Positions 5,704-8,410 of a stretch of 8,410 nucleotides of DNA are shown here, in pieces (within the stretch, counting starts at the first letter, position 1; every line of letters begins with the position of its first letter). Under the pieces are notes generated by a model. That model was not told the origin of the DNA. It saw only the letters and a program-made list of their open reading frames with translations, and searched no databases. The position numbers and the translations under genes are program-made. Source of the DNA: Patescibacteria group bacterium (lineage in GTDB: Bacteria; Patescibacteriota; Gracilibacteria; UBA1369; JAHJTR01); assembly GCA_018829865.1 (NCBI GenBank), contig JAHJTR010000180.1:1-8410 (forward strand), in the 5' to 3' direction.

Positions 5704-5728
5704 GCTATTTTTTTTGTAAAATAAAAAT

Positions 5729-6106
5729 ATGATTAAAAACTGCGAAGAATTTTACGAAGCTATACTAAATAATTTAACCGGCGGACTTGTGAGCGTTGAT
5801 ATTAAGGGAAATGTTGTCTATATGAACCCCATGGCTTATAAGATATTGCATATAGACACCTCTAAAAAGATATTGGACGCTCCTTATGCTAAGTCATTTG
5901 AAGATTTCCAGGCATTATCTGAAGTGATTAAAGAAACCATTGACACAGGGAAAACGGTTCGCAGAGCCGAAATATCCATAATGCATGCCAATGTCCCTTT
6001 GATTATAGGTTACAGCACCTTAATGATTAAAAATTCTAAAAATATTTATTTGGGAATAGCCGTAATATTTCAAGATATTTCTTTTGTCTCAGCGACTAAA
6101 AAATAA
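5729..6106 (+). CDS. Stand-alone PAS domain protein
   Basis: The 125 residues form a single PAS domain: a helix FYEAILNNLTGGLVSVD, then GNVVYMNPMAYKILHI, the RRAEISIMHANVPLIIGYST strands and the closing YLGIAVIFQDIS. PAS domains sense small ligands, redox state or partner proteins. This one resembles the PAS module that precedes histidine kinase domains, yet it ends at the point where a kinase would begin. No output domain, signal peptide or membrane helix is present. It is followed with no gap by the small membrane protein gene and, overlapping that, by dnaJ, so it probably works with those products or is a relic of a sensor kinase. Start ATG is at 5729, without a strong ribosome binding site. 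Confidence 0.82.
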   Translation: MIKNCEEFYEAILNNLTGGLVSVDIKGNVVYMNPMAYKILHIDTSKKILDAPYAKSFEDFQALSEVIKETIDTGKTVRRAEISIMHANVPLIIGYSTLMIKNSKNIYLGIAVIFQDISFVSATKK

Positions 6107-6412
6107 ATGAAAAAAAATCGCGGAAAACAAAAATATAATAAAAATCAGGATGACAACAGTCGGAATATTGTCCAGGCGAATAATGCCGTCCAAGAAGTTT
6201 CTCAAAAAACGGATTATACCCAGCAGTCCGACATTAGCGGAATGAAAGTTGCTTTATTTTGGTCCATAATACTGGTTATTATATTTCTCGCTTGGTTGCT
6301 TCCAAAATTATTTAATACACATGAATATACCATAGAGCGTTGGCTAATGGTTGTTTTTGCTATTGTCCTCGGATTTTTCCTATATACCTTAAAAGATGAG
6401 CCCAAAATATAA
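6107..6412 (+). CDS. Small protein with two membrane helices, function unknown
   Basis: This 101-residue protein is not recognised. A basic, Asn/Gln-rich N-terminal 45 residues is followed by a hydrophobic segment at about 47-69 (ALFWSIILVIIFLAWLL), a short polar turn, and a second segment at about 79-95 (WLMVVFAIVLGFFLYTL). Both ends are probably cytoplasmic. ATG directly follows the TAA of the PAS gene, and the end overlaps the dnaJ start by 17 nt, which points to coupled translation. It could anchor or recruit the PAS protein or the co-chaperone at the membrane; that is inference from gene order only. Confidence 0.72.
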   Translation: MKKNRGKQKYNKNQDDNSRNIVQANNAVQEVSQKTDYTQQSDISGMKVALFWSIILVIIFLAWLLPKLFNTHEYTIERWLMVVFAIVLGFFLYTLKDEPKI

Positions 6413-7430
6413 AGATTATTATTCTATACTTGGAATATCAAAAACCGCCACTCAGGCTGAAGTTAAATCCGCTTTTAGAAAATTAGCTTTAAAATATCAT
6501 CCCGATAAAAACAAAGGCAATAAAGTAGCCGAAAGTAAATTCAAAGAAATTAATGAAGCTAATAATGTTCTCTCCGCTGCTCAAAAGAGAAAAATGTATG
6601 ACCATTTAGGTTCAGATTGGCAGGACGGACAAAACTTCACTCCTCCCAGGGGCGGACGGCAGAGAGGGCAAAGCCAGCAACAATATCATAGCGGTTTCGG
6701 TAATCAAGGTTTTGAGCAATCTGGTGATTTTAGCGATTTTTTTAAAAGTATTTTTGGCTTTGATGATATTAATCAAGGCGGGCAAAATCAAAATTTTTCT
6801 TCACATTATTCCCCCCAAGGTTTCGGGCAAGATAGGATGCAGTCCAACCTTGATATGGAAGCTGAATTAGATTTATCTCTTGAAGATTTAATAAGTGGTG
6901 GTCAAAAAATATTAACCTTTAATTATAAAAATTCCTGTTCAGTTTGCTCGGGACAAGGCCAAACAAGAAATGGCATATGTTCAACATGCAGAGGTTCGGG
7001 TGAGACCATTGCTGAAAAAAGAATCCAAGTTAAAATACCCAGGGGCATTAGGAATAACAGCAAAATGAGACTTAAAGGCCAAGGCAAACAGGAAGCTGGC
7101 GGAAGAACCGGAGATTTATATATAAAAATTCATTTACGCAATAATCCTGATTTCGCAGTTACAGGAGATGATTTGGAAACAAATATAAGAGTCATGCCTT
7201 GGGATGCTGCATTAGGCGCTGATATATCCGTGCCTACTCTTAATGGTTACGTTAAAATAAAATTACCAGAAAATTCTCACACCGGTAAAATGATGCGCAT
7301 TAGTTCACAAGGCTTACCCAAAAAAGACGGTACTAAAGGTAATTTATATGCCAGAATCACAATTGATATTCCAAGCTTGCTTACTCAAGAGCAAACGGAA
7401 CTTTTGAAAAAACTCCGTGATTTAAAATAA
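6396..7430 (+). CDS. dnaJ: DnaJ-family co-chaperone with a half zinc finger
   Basis: The 344-residue protein stimulates the ATPase of Hsp70 (DnaK) and delivers unfolded clients. The J domain occupies about 6-72 with HPD at 35-37. A Gly/Phe/Gln-rich linker runs from about 80 to 148. Client-binding beta domains follow, including KIPRGIRNNSKMRLKGQG at 213-230. Full type A DnaJ has four CxxCxGxG repeats. Here only two remain: CSVCSGQG at 181-188 and CSTCRGSG at 195-202, enough for a single zinc site. It is therefore intermediate between type A DnaJ and CbpA-type proteins. ATG at 6396 lies inside the upstream gene. A strong terminator follows. It may be a paralogue specialised for its operon rather than the main DnaJ. 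Confidence 0.92.
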   Translation: MSPKYKDYYSILGISKTATQAEVKSAFRKLALKYHPDKNKGNKVAESKFKEINEANNVLSAAQKRKMYDHLGSDWQDGQNFTPPRGGRQRGQSQQQYHSGFGNQGFEQSGDFSDFFKSIFGFDDINQGGQNQNFSSHYSPQGFGQDRMQSNLDMEAELDLSLEDLISGGQKILTFNYKNSCSVCSGQGQTRNGICSTCRGSGETIAEKRIQVKIPRGIRNNSKMRLKGQGKQEAGGRTGDLYIKIHLRNNPDFAVTGDDLETNIRVMPWDAALGADISVPTLNGYVKIKLPENSHTGKMMRISSQGLPKKDGTKGNLYARITIDIPSLLTQEQTELLKKLRDLK

Positions 7431-7451
7431 TTTTCATATAAAATTGACAAT

Positions 7452-7490
7452 AAAAAACCGGCTCTATTTTTCAATAGAGCCGGCTTTTTT
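7452..7490. terminator. Bidirectional rho-independent terminator
   Basis: An 11-bp perfect stem, CCGGCTCTATT/AATAGAGCCGG (7458-7468 and 7473-7483), has a 4-nt loop. It is flanked by six A on the left and six T on the right, so it can stop both dnaJ (plus) and the convergent gene at 7508 (minus). Confidence 0.95.
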
Positions 7491-7507
7491 AATTTTCTAT
7501 TGTAAGC

Positions 7508-8392
7508 TTACCAGTTTGTGGTTGTGTTTTGAATTAATCCGTTAGTTACTTCCATTTGTTTTTCAGCTTTAGCTTCATAGGCTTCTTTGCTGAAGGGAGT
7601 TGCTATTTCTTGCATAAGGCCATCGCCTTGAACATAATAAATGGCTTTTTCATTTATCACTTTTATGATAGTTGAAACTTTCCATTCAAGTTGAACCTGC
7701 ATTGAGGCAATGGGATCTTCTGAAGTTCCGACATTGGCGACTGTTGAATCCGGTACTACAGCTGTAAGATCAACCGTATAGCCCCAGCCCGCATTTATGC
7801 TAATTGGCTCAACGGTAACACCTGTAAGAAATTTTCCTTTGCCGGCAAAATTTCCGCTATGTGTCCAATGCACTTGATAAATAACTTTCACAACTTCAGA
7901 ACCATAAAAGTTCTTCATACTAAAAGCATATTTTTTTGTGCTTGGTTTTGACCAGCCTTGTAATTGCGTCCAGTGGCTTGTGCCGAAAGGAACGGCATTG
8001 GCATAGTTAATATTTGTGTTAACCACAGGTTTGTTTTTCGCTATGATATTAAATACTTTATCCATTAAGTTTACAATTTTATCAATGGTGTTTGTAGCGC
8101 CATTAACGGTAGAACCAGTTCCAGGGTTAATGCCAGGAGGATTTATAATAGGACCACTCGGTGGTGTGGGCAAACTTCCCGGTTTAGGTATGGATTGATT
8201 GGTTGTTCCACCATTTACAGGAATGGTTGTGCCATGATCAATGCTGCCGCCTTTTGTCTCTAGAAGCTCTACTTTAACGGAGCTTTTGTCGATGGTGAAA
8301 TACTTTGCGTCATACTCAGTGTTTGCTGATGCTTTGCTTGCAAACGCAGCTATCGCTACGGCTACTATCATCATTATTGCTGTTTTCTTCAT
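7508..8392 (-). CDS. Exported protein with Sec signal peptide and Pro/Gly-rich linker, function unknown
   Basis: This 294-residue protein is not recognised. It begins MKKTAIMMIVAVAIAAF and has a likely signal peptidase I site after FASKASA (residue 23-24), so it should be secreted or periplasmic. A low-complexity Pro/Gly/Thr linker lies at about 58-95. It separates a short N-terminal segment (YFTIDKSSVKVELLETKGG) from a larger region, about 125-265, that looks beta-rich (WTQLQGW, FSMKNFYGSEVVKVIYQVHW, VQLEWKVSTIIKVINEKAIY). There is no lipobox and no C-terminal membrane helix or sorting motif. The last 30 residues look helical. It has its own strong ribosome binding site and converges on dnaJ at a shared terminator. 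A cell-surface or predatory-lifestyle adhesin-like role is possible but not shown. Confidence 0.8.
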   Translation of the reverse strand: MKKTAIMMIVAVAIAAFASKASANTEYDAKYFTIDKSSVKVELLETKGGSIDHGTTIPVNGGTTNQSIPKPGSLPTPPSGPIINPPGINPGTGSTVNGATNTIDKIVNLMDKVFNIIAKNKPVVNTNINYANAVPFGTSHWTQLQGWSKPSTKKYAFSMKNFYGSEVVKVIYQVHWTHSGNFAGKGKFLTGVTVEPISINAGWGYTVDLTAVVPDSTVANVGTSEDPIASMQVQLEWKVSTIIKVINEKAIYYVQGDGLMQEIATPFSKEAYEAKAEKQMEVTNGLIQNTTTNW

Positions 8393-8401
8393 CTTGTCTT
8401 T

Positions 8402-8407
8402 CCTCCT
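8402..8407 (-). promoter_or_regulatory. Strong Shine-Dalgarno of the exported protein
   Basis: AGGAGG lies 9 nt upstream of the ATG at 8392. It is the only near-perfect ribosome binding site in the window, which supports this start and suggests high expression. Confidence 0.85.
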
Positions 8408-8410
8408 GAA

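Overview
The window looks like part of a chromosome from an uncultivated, AT-leaning bacterium. The large serine recombinase abutting a tRNA gene, the palindrome-rich recombinase tail, and the small stand-alone PAS and DnaJ genes would fit Patescibacteria (CPR) or a similar groundwater lineage. That placement is an impression from gene style, not a phylogenetic result. Stops are standard: TAA at most genes, and TGA at the HNH gene and at the recombinase tail fragment, so recoding of TGA is unlikely.

Layout. (1) Positions 1-1912 form a mobile-element end. They hold the 3' part of tRNA-Gln(UUG) and, on the opposite strand, a large serine recombinase gene whose reading frame has no stop and runs antisense through the tRNA and off the window. 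An 84-bp arm at 57-140 recurs inverted at 1629-1712, inside a leftover recombinase tail that does have a stop. Both arms are surrounded by small palindromes, many with a TTC loop. (2) Positions 1919-5426 hold a tight four-gene operon on the minus strand: an XRE-family (C-protein-like) regulator, an EcoRI-family adenine methyltransferase, a DUF262 protein with a C-terminal HNH nuclease, and a cytoplasmic trypsin-like serine peptidase. Gaps are 4 and 1 nt, followed by a 4-nt GTGA overlap. (3) tRNA-Asn(GUU) lies at 5585-5656 on the minus strand. (4) Positions 5729-7430 on the plus strand hold a compact operon: an orphan PAS domain protein, a small protein with two membrane helices, and a DnaJ-like co-chaperone with only half of the usual zinc finger. 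A bidirectional terminator follows. (5) Positions 7508-8392 on the minus strand encode an unrecognised exported protein with a Sec signal peptide and a Pro/Gly-rich linker.

How it fits together. The recombinase and its tRNA-end site probably delivered, or neighbour, a defence cargo. The regulator, methyltransferase and nuclease read as a restriction-modification system. The translationally coupled peptidase is the unusual part and suggests a protease arm to the restriction response. The in-frame inverted repeats around the recombinase mean that an inversion would replace its tRNA-derived tail with a normally terminated one. The rest of the window looks like ordinary chromosome.
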